7,560 bases of DNA, taken from Candidatus Dormiibacterota bacterium. GTDB taxonomy: Bacteria > Chloroflexota > Dormibacteria > Aeolococcales > Aeolococcaceae. Position 1 is the stretch's first letter. Each line of letters starts with the position of its first letter. A program made the translations under genes and the position numbers. This document shows positions 1-6,769 of this stretch, piece after piece. The stretch spans positions 1 through 7,560 of the forward strand of contig JAFAJR010000054.1 of NCBI GenBank assembly GCA_019236085.1, in the 5' to 3' direction. The notes under the pieces are model-generated. The model was not told the DNA's origin. It did no database searches and was given only the letters and a program-made list of their open reading frames with translations.

Positions 1-1
1 C

Positions 2-64
2 TGCTCGCTCTACCAGCGCGAGCACCGCTCCGAGGACGCGCGCATCGAGCGCTACCGCGATTGA
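2..64 (+). CDS. C-terminal end of an unidentified protein (5' part outside window)
   Basis: An open frame enters from the left edge and ends at TGA 62-64. It encodes 20 residues, very charged and Arg-rich, ending in ERYRD. Nearly every codon ends in G or C, as in the confirmed genes, and the amino acid mix (Tyr, Glu, Asp, Arg) looks like real protein and not a shadow frame. It converges on the small membrane protein on the other strand, and the two 3' ends overlap by 13 nt (52-64). Too little is visible to name a family. A chance open frame over 60 bases cannot be excluded. Confidence 0.55.
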   Translation, partial: CSLYQREHRSEDARIERYRD

Positions 65-447
65 GGGCTCGGCCGAAGCTTGTACACGACGTGGGCGACG
101 GGAACCCTGCGGCGTGGCGGCGCTGAATAGCGGTTGCGGCCGGCAGCGAAGACCTGGGCCACGATGGGGTCCACGGCATACGGCTCGTTGATCTTCTCGC
201 TCTGCGTCTCGTAGCCCAGCGCTGAATAGCGCTCGGCGTCACGCCGGTACTCGCGCAACGTCCAGTAGGTCCGTTCCACAGTCTCCGGCAGGGGCAGGCG
301 CTGCGCAAGCTTCTTGGCGTCGCGCGTGTTGAACCAGTTGCGCACAGGGCCTGCGACATCGATGCCTGACTGCCGCGTCATGGCGATCATGCCCACCGCC
401 AGGAACAGCAGCGCGATGACGATGGCGCCGTTGATCGCGCCGTTCAT
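52..447 (-). CDS. Small single-pass membrane protein of unknown function, coupled to metH
   Basis: This 131-aa protein begins with a short polar stretch and one hydrophobic helix (about residues 8-24, IVIALLFLAVGMIAM). A basic, charged soluble part follows, with a predicted helix around 63-77 (rich in Arg, Glu, Tyr) and a possible beta-strand near the C-terminus (VPVAHVVYKL). No signal-peptidase site is evident, so the helix is probably an uncleaved anchor. The ATG at 447-445 directly follows the metH stop codon (TGAATG on the minus strand), and no good Shine-Dalgarno sequence is seen. Translation is therefore probably coupled to metH by termination-reinitiation. Codons are strongly G/C-ending, which supports a real gene. 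I do not recognise the family. A role linked to methionine synthase is suggested only by position. Confidence 0.75.
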   Translation of the reverse strand: MNGAINGAIVIALLFLAVGMIAMTRQSGIDVAGPVRNWFNTRDAKKLAQRLPLPETVERTYWTLREYRRDAERYSALGYETQSEKINEPYAVDPIVAQVFAAGRNRYSAPPRRRVPVAHVVYKLRPSPQSR

Positions 448-3400
448 TCAGCGCAACGCCGGCTCGGGAGCGCCTCGTGAGCCCTCCTCCGCCGCGGCAG
501 CCGCGGTGTACACCGCGAAGTAGCGTGCCTCCGGGTGGTGCATGACGATCGCTGCTGTCGACTGCTCCGGGACCAGCTGATGGCCCGTGGTGAGCGCCAC
601 GCCGATCTCGCCTGCAGGAAGGATGCCGAAGAGGACATCGTGTCCCTCCAGGTCGGGGCATGCGGGGTATCCCCAGCTGTAGCGGCGTCCCTGCTCCGGC
701 TGCAGGCGCAGCTCGCGGCGGATCCGCTGATGCAGGTACTCGGCGGTGGCTTCCGCCATCTGTGTCGCAAACCCGTGGACCCGCAGCATGTCGTCATACA
801 GCCCCGCCGCCTGCAGCGCGTTGGAGCGCTCCGACGCCTCCGGTCCCGTCGTCACGAGTTGCAGTGCCACGACATCGCGCTCACCGTCAGCCACGTCCTC
901 CGCCGCCCGCACGTAGTCGGCGAGGCAGAGGCGGTTCTGCTCTGCTTGGCGCGGGAACGGGAATCGTCCGATCTCCCTGTCGATGTCGCCAGGGTCGTAC
1001 ACCACCACGGCGTCGCCGTCTGAGAGTGCGGGCCAGTAACCGTATACCGCCTGCAACCGCAGCCAGCCCTCGGCTTCAGCCTCCTGCATGGAGCGCTGCA
1101 GCCGAGGTTCGAGCTCGGTACGCAGCAGCTGCTGCCACACGGCGTCGTCGCGAACGCCGCGGAACTGCCAGCTCATCTTGTACAGCGAGTTGCGGTCGAT
1201 GAACGGATGCACGTCCCAGATGGGGATGTCGCGCAGGACGCGCGCTCCCCAGAACGGCACTTCGGGGACCGGTGCATCGCGTCTGGTTGCGCTGCGTGCC
1301 GGCAGCGAGGCGCCTGATGCAACAGATGCCGCACGGCGCTCGGTCTTGGAGCGTTCGCGTTCGCGATGCAACCTCGCCTCGTCGTGCACCTGGCGCAGCA
1401 GCGCGTCGCGGCGTCCGGGGTCGAGCAGGCGGTCGACGGTGTCGAGCCCCTCGAAGGCATCCTTGCAGTAGAAGACGCCAGGCTCATACATGCGCTCGCC
1501 GTCCACGTACAGGATGCGGCGGCCGAAGCCGCGGTTGATGGCCGCGCCGCCGATGATGAGCGGATAGCCGAGCTGCCGTGAGTCAAGCTCCTGCACGCAC
1601 ATCGGCATCTGCTTGCTGGTGCTCACCAGCAGCGCAGACAGGCCGATGGCGTCCGCCTGCACCTCTTCCGCCTTGTCGATGATGGTGTTGAGCGGCACCT
1701 GTTTGCCCAGGTCGAACACGGTGTACCCGTTGTTGCTCAGGATCGTGTTGACCAGGTTCTTGCCGATGTCATGCACGTCGCCGTACACGGTGGCCAGCAC
1801 CACCTTGCCCTTGGTGTATCCCTCGCGCCGCTCCAGGTACTGTTCCAGGTGCGACACGGCGCGCTTCATCACCTCGGCGCTCTGCAGAACGAACGGCAGG
1901 ATGAGCTCGCCGGCACCGAAGCGGTCGCCAACGTCCTTCATCGCCAGCAGCAGCACCTCGTTCAGCACCGAGACCGGGTCGCGCTGCTGCAGCGCAAGGT
2001 CTATCTGTTCCTCGATGCCGTCCTTCACGCGGTGCAGGATCTGCTCGTGGATCCGTTCGTCCGGCGCCATGCCAAAGAACCGGTCCACCGGGTCTGCCGC
2101 GGGCTTGTCCGACACGCCCTCGAAGTGCTCGATGAACCGGGTGAGCGCGTCGGGGTTGGCGTTGAACACCAGGTCGTCGGCCAGGCGGCGCGCCGCCGGG
2201 TCGATGTCCGCGTACGGCGCGGTGTGCGCCGGGTTGATGATCGCGGCGTCGAGCCCTGCCTCGACGCAGTGGTGCAGGAACACGCTGTTCAGCACAGCGC
2301 GCGCCGGCTGTGCCAGCCCGAACGACACGTTCGACACCCCGAGCACCGTGAGCACGCCGGGCAGGGCGCGCTTGATTGCGCGAATGCCGTCGACCGTCTC
2401 GTGCGCAGAGTCGGCCCATTCGGCTTCGCCGGTCGCCAGGGTGAAGGTCAGCGCGTCGAACAGCAGCTGATGCGGTGCGAGGCCGAACTCGCCGCAGGCG
2501 ATGTCGTGGATGCGCGTGGCGATCTCCAGCTTGCGTTCCGCGCTGCGGGCCATGCCCTGCTCGTCGATGGTGAGCGCGATGACGCAGGCGCCGTGGTCAC
2601 GAACCAGCGGGAGCACCGCCTCGCAGCGAGCCCTGCCGTTCTCCAGGTTCACGCTGTTGACCACGGCGCGCCCCGGGTAGCCCTGCAACGCGGCGCGGAT
2701 GACATCGGCGTCGGTGCTGTCCACCACCAGCGGCGCTTCGACGCTCATCTGAAGCGTCTTGACAGTCGCCGCCATCTGCTCGGCCTCGTCGCTGCGTTCG
2801 GTCAGTGCCACGCAGACGTCGAGGGCGTGGGCCCCACTATCCACCTGCGAGCGGGCCACGCTGAGCACCGACTCGTAGTCGTCGTCCAGCAGCATGCGCT
2901 TGACAGCTCGCGACCCCTGCGCGTTGACGCGCTCGCCGATGAGCAGCGGTGCCGGCTGCTGGTGCAGGTCGATGGCGCGCATGGCGCTCGCCAGCCGCGG
3001 CACAGCCTGAGGTGACCGTTTGGCGCGTGGTGCTGCGGCGACGGCATCGATGATGGCTCGCATGTGCGCAGGGGTCGTGCCACAGCAGCCGCCGACTATG
3101 TCGACACCAAGCTCGTGCACGAAACGCGCCAGCTCCGCCGCCATCGGGCCCGGCTCCATGGGGAAGTGAGCGCGGCCCTCGACGTTGATCGGGATCCCGG
3201 CGTTGGGTATGCACGACACGGGACGCGAGGTGTTCGCCGTGACGTAGCGCAACGGTTCGCGCATGTGCTCCGGGCCGGTCGAGCAGTTGAAGCCTATGAC
3301 GTCCGCCTGGAGCGACTCGAGGATGGCGACCACGGCGCCGACATCGGTGCCGAGCAGCATGCGCCCGCTGACGTCGAGGCTCACCGACGCGACGATCGGC

Positions 3401-3978
3401 ACGCGCACGCCGCCGCTCGCCATCGCGTCGCGCGCCCCGAACAGTGCGGCGCGCACCTCGAGGATGTCCTGCGCCGTCTCCACGATGAGCAGGTCGACGC
3501 CGCCCTCGAGCAGCGCTGCGGCCTGCTCAGCGAACACGCTGCGCAGGTCGGCGAAGCCAAGGCGTCCCAGCGACGGGTCCGACGACGCCGGCAGGTATCC
3601 CGAGGGCCCCATGCTGCCGGCCGCGAACCGCTGCCGTCCGCCGGCGCTGTACTCGTCGCACAGGCGGCGTGCCAGCCGCGCGGCAGCGACGTTCAGCTCA
3701 TGCGTCTGCTCACCCTGTCCCCACTCGTCGAGGCGCAGGCGTGTCGCCTGGAAGCTGCAGGTCTCGATGACGTCGCAGCCGGCGTCGAGGAATGAGCGGT
3801 GCATCGCTTCGACAACGTGTGGCGCGTGCAGCACCAACCCGTCGATCCAGCCTTCCAGCGCAGCGCCGCCGAAGTCCTCGATGGTGGGATTCGCCGCCTG
3901 CAGGCTGGTGCCCGTCGCGCCGTCGAAGATGAGGACGCGTTCGCGCACCGCGTCGAGAAATGCCGAATTCGCCGCCAC
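448..3978 (-). CDS. metH: Cobalamin-dependent methionine synthase (5-methyltetrahydrofolate-homocysteine methyltransferase)
   Basis: The 1176-aa product transfers a methyl group from 5-methyltetrahydrofolate through cob(I)alamin to homocysteine, making methionine and tetrahydrofolate in the cytoplasm. All MetH modules are present in order. The homocysteine domain (about 1-315) has DGATGT at 19-24 and zinc ligands Cys232 (FNCSTGP) and Cys298-Cys299 (GGCCGT). The pterin-binding domain (about 345-610) has GERVNAQGSR. A helical cap (about 635-715) is followed by the B12 domain (about 725-860) with the D734-x-H736-x-x-G739 motif, whose His is the lower cobalt ligand in the family. A charged linker (about 860-905) leads to the AdoMet-dependent reactivation domain (about 906-1165) with RxxxGYPACP at 1099-1108. 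It is slightly shorter than E. coli MetH (1227 aa). The start is GTG with GGGAG four bases upstream; an in-frame TAG just upstream excludes a longer start. No cobalamin riboswitch fits in the 59-bp upstream gap. Confidence 0.98.
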   Translation of the reverse strand: MAANSAFLDAVRERVLIFDGATGTSLQAANPTIEDFGGAALEGWIDGLVLHAPHVVEAMHRSFLDAGCDVIETCSFQATRLRLDEWGQGEQTHELNVAAARLARRLCDEYSAGGRQRFAAGSMGPSGYLPASSDPSLGRLGFADLRSVFAEQAAALLEGGVDLLIVETAQDILEVRAALFGARDAMASGGVRVPIVASVSLDVSGRMLLGTDVGAVVAILESLQADVIGFNCSTGPEHMREPLRYVTANTSRPVSCIPNAGIPINVEGRAHFPMEPGPMAAELARFVHELGVDIVGGCCGTTPAHMRAIIDAVAAAPRAKRSPQAVPRLASAMRAIDLHQQPAPLLIGERVNAQGSRAVKRMLLDDDYESVLSVARSQVDSGAHALDVCVALTERSDEAEQMAATVKTLQMSVEAPLVVDSTDADVIRAALQGYPGRAVVNSVNLENGRARCEAVLPLVRDHGACVIALTIDEQGMARSAERKLEIATRIHDIACGEFGLAPHQLLFDALTFTLATGEAEWADSAHETVDGIRAIKRALPGVLTVLGVSNVSFGLAQPARAVLNSVFLHHCVEAGLDAAIINPAHTAPYADIDPAARRLADDLVFNANPDALTRFIEHFEGVSDKPAADPVDRFFGMAPDERIHEQILHRVKDGIEEQIDLALQQRDPVSVLNEVLLLAMKDVGDRFGAGELILPFVLQSAEVMKRAVSHLEQYLERREGYTKGKVVLATVYGDVHDIGKNLVNTILSNNGYTVFDLGKQVPLNTIIDKAEEVQADAIGLSALLVSTSKQMPMCVQELDSRQLGYPLIIGGAAINRGFGRRILYVDGERMYEPGVFYCKDAFEGLDTVDRLLDPGRRDALLRQVHDEARLHRERERSKTERRAASVASGASLPARSATRRDAPVPEVPFWGARVLRDIPIWDVHPFIDRNSLYKMSWQFRGVRDDAVWQQLLRTELEPRLQRSMQEAEAEGWLRLQAVYGYWPALSDGDAVVVYDPGDIDREIGRFPFPRQAEQNRLCLADYVRAAEDVADGERDVVALQLVTTGPEASERSNALQAAGLYDDMLRVHGFATQMAEATAEYLHQRIRRELRLQPEQGRRYSWGYPACPDLEGHDVLFGILPAGEIGVALTTGHQLVPEQSTAAIVMHHPEARYFAVYTAAAAAEEGSRGAPEPALR

Positions 3979-4037
3979 AGCACTCCCATGCTACCCTCCG
4001 GCAGCAAAACGCAGTTCAGCGCAGCACTGGAGTGAAC
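3979..4037. promoter_or_regulatory. Divergent metH/infA intergenic region
   Basis: These 59 bp separate the two divergent start codons, so the promoters of both genes probably lie here or reach into the coding ends. On the minus strand, TAGCAT (3993-3988) resembles a -10 hexamer, but it lies so close to the metH GTG that it would give an almost leaderless transcript. On the plus strand, TGCTACCCT (3989-3997) could be an extended -10 for infA. Neither has a convincing -35. The region is too short for a B12 or SAM riboswitch. Confidence 0.35.
4029..4032 (+). promoter_or_regulatory. Ribosome binding site deciding the infA start
   Basis: GGAG here sits 5 nt before the TTG at 4038. It overlaps the alternative GTG at 4032, which has no Shine-Dalgarno sequence of its own. 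This favours TTG 4038 as the infA start over GTG 4032 or the ATG at 3960, which would run back across the metH start. Confidence 0.5.
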
Positions 4038-4343
4038 TTGGCACGACGTCCCCCTCGCCCCGGCGGCACACGCCGGCGCCCCCCGAGCAGACGGCCGCAG
4101 TCCGGGGATGGCGCCGCGGTCGCGGAGGTCAAGGAGGAGACGATCGAGATGGATGCGACGGTCGTCGAGCCGCTGCCGAACGCGATGTTCAAGGTGCGCT
4201 TGCAGACCGGCCAGGAGGTGCTCGCCTACACCTCCGGGAAGATGCGCAAGTTCTACATCCGCATCCTCATCGGGGACCGGGTGCGCGTCGAGCTCAGCCC
4301 GTACGACCTCTCGCGGGGACGCATCACCTTCCGTTACAAGTAG
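4038..4343 (+). CDS. infA: Translation initiation factor IF-1 with an Arg/Pro-rich N-terminal extension
   Basis: IF-1 is a small OB-fold protein that binds the 30S A site during initiation. From residue 32 (KEETIEMDATVVE) to the end the protein matches the family throughout, with PNAMFKV, SGKMRKFYIRIL, GDRVRVELSPYDL and the terminal RGRITFRYK. Bacterial IF-1 is usually about 72 aa; this one is 101 aa. About 30 additional residues precede the core, and the first 20 are almost all Arg, Pro, Gly and Ser (MARRPPRPGG...), probably disordered and RNA-binding. The TTG start is chosen for its spaced GGAG; GTG 4032 would add two residues. An AAGGAGG at 4131-4137 lies 11 nt before an in-frame ATG (4149), so a short 64-residue form is conceivable. 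The gene is followed after 13 nt by a membrane protein gene. It is not beside ribosomal protein genes here, so a second infA elsewhere is possible. Confidence 0.93.
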   Translation: MARRPPRPGGTRRRPPSRRPQSGDGAAVAEVKEETIEMDATVVEPLPNAMFKVRLQTGQEVLAYTSGKMRKFYIRILIGDRVRVELSPYDLSRGRITFRYK

Positions 4344-4344
4344 C

Positions 4345-4348
4345 GGAG
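4345..4348 (+). promoter_or_regulatory. Ribosome binding site of the anchored helical protein
   Basis: GGAG starting two bases after the infA stop codon, with 8 nt to the ATG at 4357. It supports this ATG over the long upstream extension of the same frame, which only shadows infA. Confidence 0.6.
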
Positions 4349-4356
4349 CTCCTGAC

Positions 4357-4815
4357 ATGACCGTGTACATCGCGGTCGGGGCGGTGCTGCTGCTGGGACT
4401 CGTCCTTGCCTATCGCGTGCTCGGTGGCTCGGCCGGCGGGACCGTTGACAGCGAACTCTTAGTGCGGTCGGCCGCCGCAAGCCTGAGCGACGTCGTGAGT
4501 GTGGCTTCGCACGACGAACCTCGGCGCCTGCGGCGCAGGGTCGACCTGGCACAGCAGCAGCTCGAAGAGGCCGACGCTGCGTCGCTGAGCCCGAGTGAGG
4601 CCGAGGCGCATGCGCTGCTGATGGCGGCGGCGGGAGAGTTGCACTGGGCGCTGCGGATGCTCGAGAGCCCGAGCAGCGCCGTCACCGGGATCCAGGACGC
4701 TGCGGCGATGCTGATCAGTGACGCCGGACGATGCACCGCGCGCGCCGCGCAGCAGCTTGCGCTGTCAGACGCGACGGAACCAGTCGACGGTCCGGCGCAG
4801 CCCCTCGCCGAGTGA
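4357..4815 (+). CDS. Small N-terminally anchored helical protein of unknown function
   Basis: The 152-aa product begins with a hydrophobic helix (about residues 2-23, VYIAVGAVLLLGLVLAYRVL). A Gly/Ser spacer follows, then a long Ala/Leu/Glu-rich region (about 31-135) that should be helical, with Gln/Glu-rich heptad-like stretches around 62-75 that may form a coiled coil. No catalytic motif is visible. The ATG has GGAG (4345-4348) 8 nt upstream. It lies 13 nt after the infA stop, so the two genes are probably cotranscribed. Its last 51 nt overlap the end of the convergent epimerase gene. One codon is TTA (residue 35), which is uncommon in such GC-rich DNA. I do not recognise the family; a cytoplasmic-membrane protein with a cytoplasmic helical bundle is the most that can be inferred. 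Confidence 0.75.
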   Translation: MTVYIAVGAVLLLGLVLAYRVLGGSAGGTVDSELLVRSAAASLSDVVSVASHDEPRRLRRRVDLAQQQLEEADAASLSPSEAEAHALLMAAAGELHWALRMLESPSSAVTGIQDAAAMLISDAGRCTARAAQQLALSDATEPVDGPAQPLAE

Positions 4816-5682
4816 CACCGCAGGCCGCCATCCGAGAACGTGCTCCGCGAGGGCGATGTCCAGGCAGGAGCGGCGCTGCTCGCCCGGCTTCGCCGGGCCG
4901 TGCTGCGGCTGCGAGTCGACATCGGCCGCGGCGCAGATGTGGCGGAACAGCGTGTTCACGTCGGTCTCCACGGCGGTGCCGACGTTGAATGCGCCGCTGC
5001 CGATGACGTCGGCCGCCAGCAGGTTCGCCGTCACCACGTCGTCTACGAACACGTAGTCGCGGGTCTGCAGCCCGTCGCCGTTGATGACGGCGCTCTCCCC
5101 GCGGAGCAACCGCTCGATGAAGATGGCCACCACGCCGGCCTCGCCGTGCGGGTCCTGCCGCGGGCCGTAGACATTGGCGTAGCGGAGCGCGACCACGTCG
5201 ATGCCGTGCATTCGCGAGAACGTGCGTCCGTACAGCTCGCCGCAGGCCTTCGCCGCGCCGTACGGCGATTCCGGCTCTGCACCGTGGTCCTCGGGGGTTG
5301 GGATGCGGTCGGTGTCGCCGTACATGGCGCCGCCGCTGGAGGCGAAGATCACGCGGCGACAGCCGCTGGCGACTGCGGCGCCGAGCACCGCGACGGTTCC
5401 CACGACGTTGGTCCGCGCGTCGCGCTCCGGGCTGCGCACCGATTCGCGCACGTCGATCTGTGCTGCTTGATGGAACACCACGTCGGGCCGAGCCGCACCG
5501 AAAACCGCGTCCATGTCACTGGACGCGACGTCGGCTTCGACGAAGGCCGCCCGCTCGTCGACCTGCTCGCGGCGACCGCGAGAGAGGTCGTCGACGACGA
5601 CGACCTCGTCACCTCGCTCCAGCAGCGCGTCGACGATGTGTGAGCCGATGAAGCCGGCGCCGCCGGTGACGAGCGCCCTCAC
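4765..5682 (-). CDS. NAD-dependent sugar epimerase/dehydratase, GalE-like (UDP-glucose 4-epimerase type)
   Basis: This 305-aa extended short-chain dehydrogenase/reductase probably interconverts a nucleotide sugar in the cytoplasm, most likely UDP-glucose/UDP-galactose or a close analogue, for envelope glycans. Visible motifs are the NAD-binding TGGAGFIG (6-13), an acidic DD (31-32) after the second strand that suits NAD over NADP, FHQAAQ (70-75), FASSGG (113-118) with the active-site Ser, and Y141-x-x-x-K145. RYANVYGPRQDPHGEAGVV (167-185) and NGDGLQTRDYVFVDDV (201-216) are typical of the GalE branch. The length is normal for bacterial GalE-like enzymes. The start is GTG 5682, which overlaps the upstream TGA as GTGA; the longer open frame only shadows the upstream gene. 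The exact substrate cannot be read from sequence; other 4-epimerases or dehydratases of the same fold remain possible. Confidence 0.9.
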   Translation of the reverse strand: MRALVTGGAGFIGSHIVDALLERGDEVVVVDDLSRGRREQVDERAAFVEADVASSDMDAVFGAARPDVVFHQAAQIDVRESVRSPERDARTNVVGTVAVLGAAVASGCRRVIFASSGGAMYGDTDRIPTPEDHGAEPESPYGAAKACGELYGRTFSRMHGIDVVALRYANVYGPRQDPHGEAGVVAIFIERLLRGESAVINGDGLQTRDYVFVDDVVTANLLAADVIGSGAFNVGTAVETDVNTLFRHICAAADVDSQPQHGPAKPGEQRRSCLDIALAEHVLGWRPAVSLGEGLRRTVDWFRRV

Positions 5683-6740
5683 CCGCCGACGGCCGCCGCC
5701 ATGCGGCGCGGCGCTCTGACGTGCGTCACCAGGAAGACGATGAAGCCGATCACCACGAGGCTGCCGTAGCTGATGCTGCGGTCCAGCAGCGTGATGCTCA
5801 CGGCTGTCTGCTTGTCGACGCCGCCGACAGCGATGAGGACCCCGATCATCCCCGCCTCCACCAAACCGAGGCCACCGGGGAGGAATGGAACTGTGGTGAG
5901 CAATGCAGCCACCAGCGCCACCAACACGAATTGCGACGGCCCAAGGTGCACCGAGACGTGCAGCGCGGCGACCACGAAGCCGAGACGTGCTGCCTCGCAG
6001 GCCCACACCATTGTCGTCTCCACCAGCAGCAGCGGGACACGCTTGAACGAGGTGATGGTGCCGATGCGAAAGCTCTCGTAGCGCTGGAACACCGCCTCGG
6101 GGAGCAGGCGCAGCAAGCGCTGTCCGCGGCCGGCGCGCATGACCAGCAGCACGCCGACGCCGATGAGGCAGATCGCGATGCCTACCACCACGTACGGGAT
6201 GAGGAATTTGGGTTGCTTGGTGCCGAACACCAAGGCGCCCGCCGCGAGCAGCAATCCCATGAGCACGCAGAGGTCGAGCAGCCGCTCGGCGACGATGGTT
6301 CCCAGCGCGTGGCTTGCCGAGATGCGCAGCTTGATGCGGGCCAGGTACGCGCGGTACACGTCACCCATCTTGGCCGGCACCACGCAGTTGACGAAGAAGG
6401 AGGTGACGACGATTCCCACCAGCGAACGCGCCGGCTGGTCCTCGCCGGAGTTGCGCAGCAGGAGCGACCAGCGCACCGAGCGCACGCCGAAGGAGAAGTA
6501 GTAGATGAGCAGCGCTACGAGATACAGCAGCGGGCTCGCGTTGCGGATCTTGTTCCACGCGTCGCCCCAGTCGATCGGCGCGCGCCACACGGCGACGGCG
6601 ACGATGATCGCTGCGACGATCAGCGACGCGAGTGTGCGGACATTCAGCAAACGTGCGGTCAGCGACGGAGGCGCGTCCGCAATCGCCACCGTGTCGACCG
6701 TGGACGTGGAAGGCACGGTGCGACCTACGGTATCACGCAC
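5679..6740 (-). CDS. Flippase-like integral membrane protein (lysylphosphatidylglycerol synthase TM / UPF0104 family)
   Basis: This 353-aa polytopic membrane protein has about eight hydrophobic segments, near residues 36-53, 69-84, 106-124, 150-172, 178-201, 250-263, 270-309 (two passes) and 322-340. The family motifs are clear: GVRSVRW (85-91), N118 with PAKMGDVYRAYL (122-133), ERLLDL (152-157), PFLPGGLGLVEAG (285-297) and the late DRSISYG (320-326). The family usually carries Glu where this protein has Asp in the MGD motif. It lacks the soluble lysyl-transferase domain of MprF, so it is the TM unit alone. Related proteins are tied to lipid translocation or membrane glycolipid assembly, and the coupled downstream epimerase fits that. 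The start is GTG with no good Shine-Dalgarno sequence; two later in-frame GTGs within the polar N-terminus are alternatives. It lies 29 nt after the preceding gene. Confidence 0.9.
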   Translation of the reverse strand: MRDTVGRTVPSTSTVDTVAIADAPPSLTARLLNVRTLASLIVAAIIVAVAVWRAPIDWGDAWNKIRNASPLLYLVALLIYYFSFGVRSVRWSLLLRNSGEDQPARSLVGIVVTSFFVNCVVPAKMGDVYRAYLARIKLRISASHALGTIVAERLLDLCVLMGLLLAAGALVFGTKQPKFLIPYVVVGIAICLIGVGVLLVMRAGRGQRLLRLLPEAVFQRYESFRIGTITSFKRVPLLLVETTMVWACEAARLGFVVAALHVSVHLGPSQFVLVALVAALLTTVPFLPGGLGLVEAGMIGVLIAVGGVDKQTAVSITLLDRSISYGSLVVIGFIVFLVTHVRAPRRMAAAVGG

Positions 6741-6769
6741 GTCGCGATGGCCCCGGTCACGGCCAGGTG

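Noticed and set aside
1771..3015. 414-aa plus-strand open frame inside metH
   Set aside because: It is antisense to conserved MetH domains. Its His/Arg/Val/Asp-rich composition is the usual reverse-strand shadow of a GC-rich gene, and no family motif is visible.
3979..4037. Cobalamin or SAM riboswitch ahead of metH
   Set aside because: Only 59 bp separate the divergent start codons, too short for either class, and no B12-box-like sequence was seen.
4108..4356. Upstream extension of the anchored helical protein back to ATG 4108
   Set aside because: It covers infA out of frame and reads as Arg/Ser-rich shadow sequence; a good ribosome site precedes ATG 4357.
5683..6006. Longer epimerase frame starting at 6006
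   Set aside because: The extra 108 residues are an Arg/Gly-rich shadow of the membrane protein gene. The Rossmann motif begins right after GTG 5682, as expected for the family.
6741..6769. Separate promoter or terminator between the two-repeat gene and the membrane protein gene
   Set aside because: The gap is 29 bp and shows no hairpin with a T-run and no clear -10/-35 pair; cotranscription is simpler.
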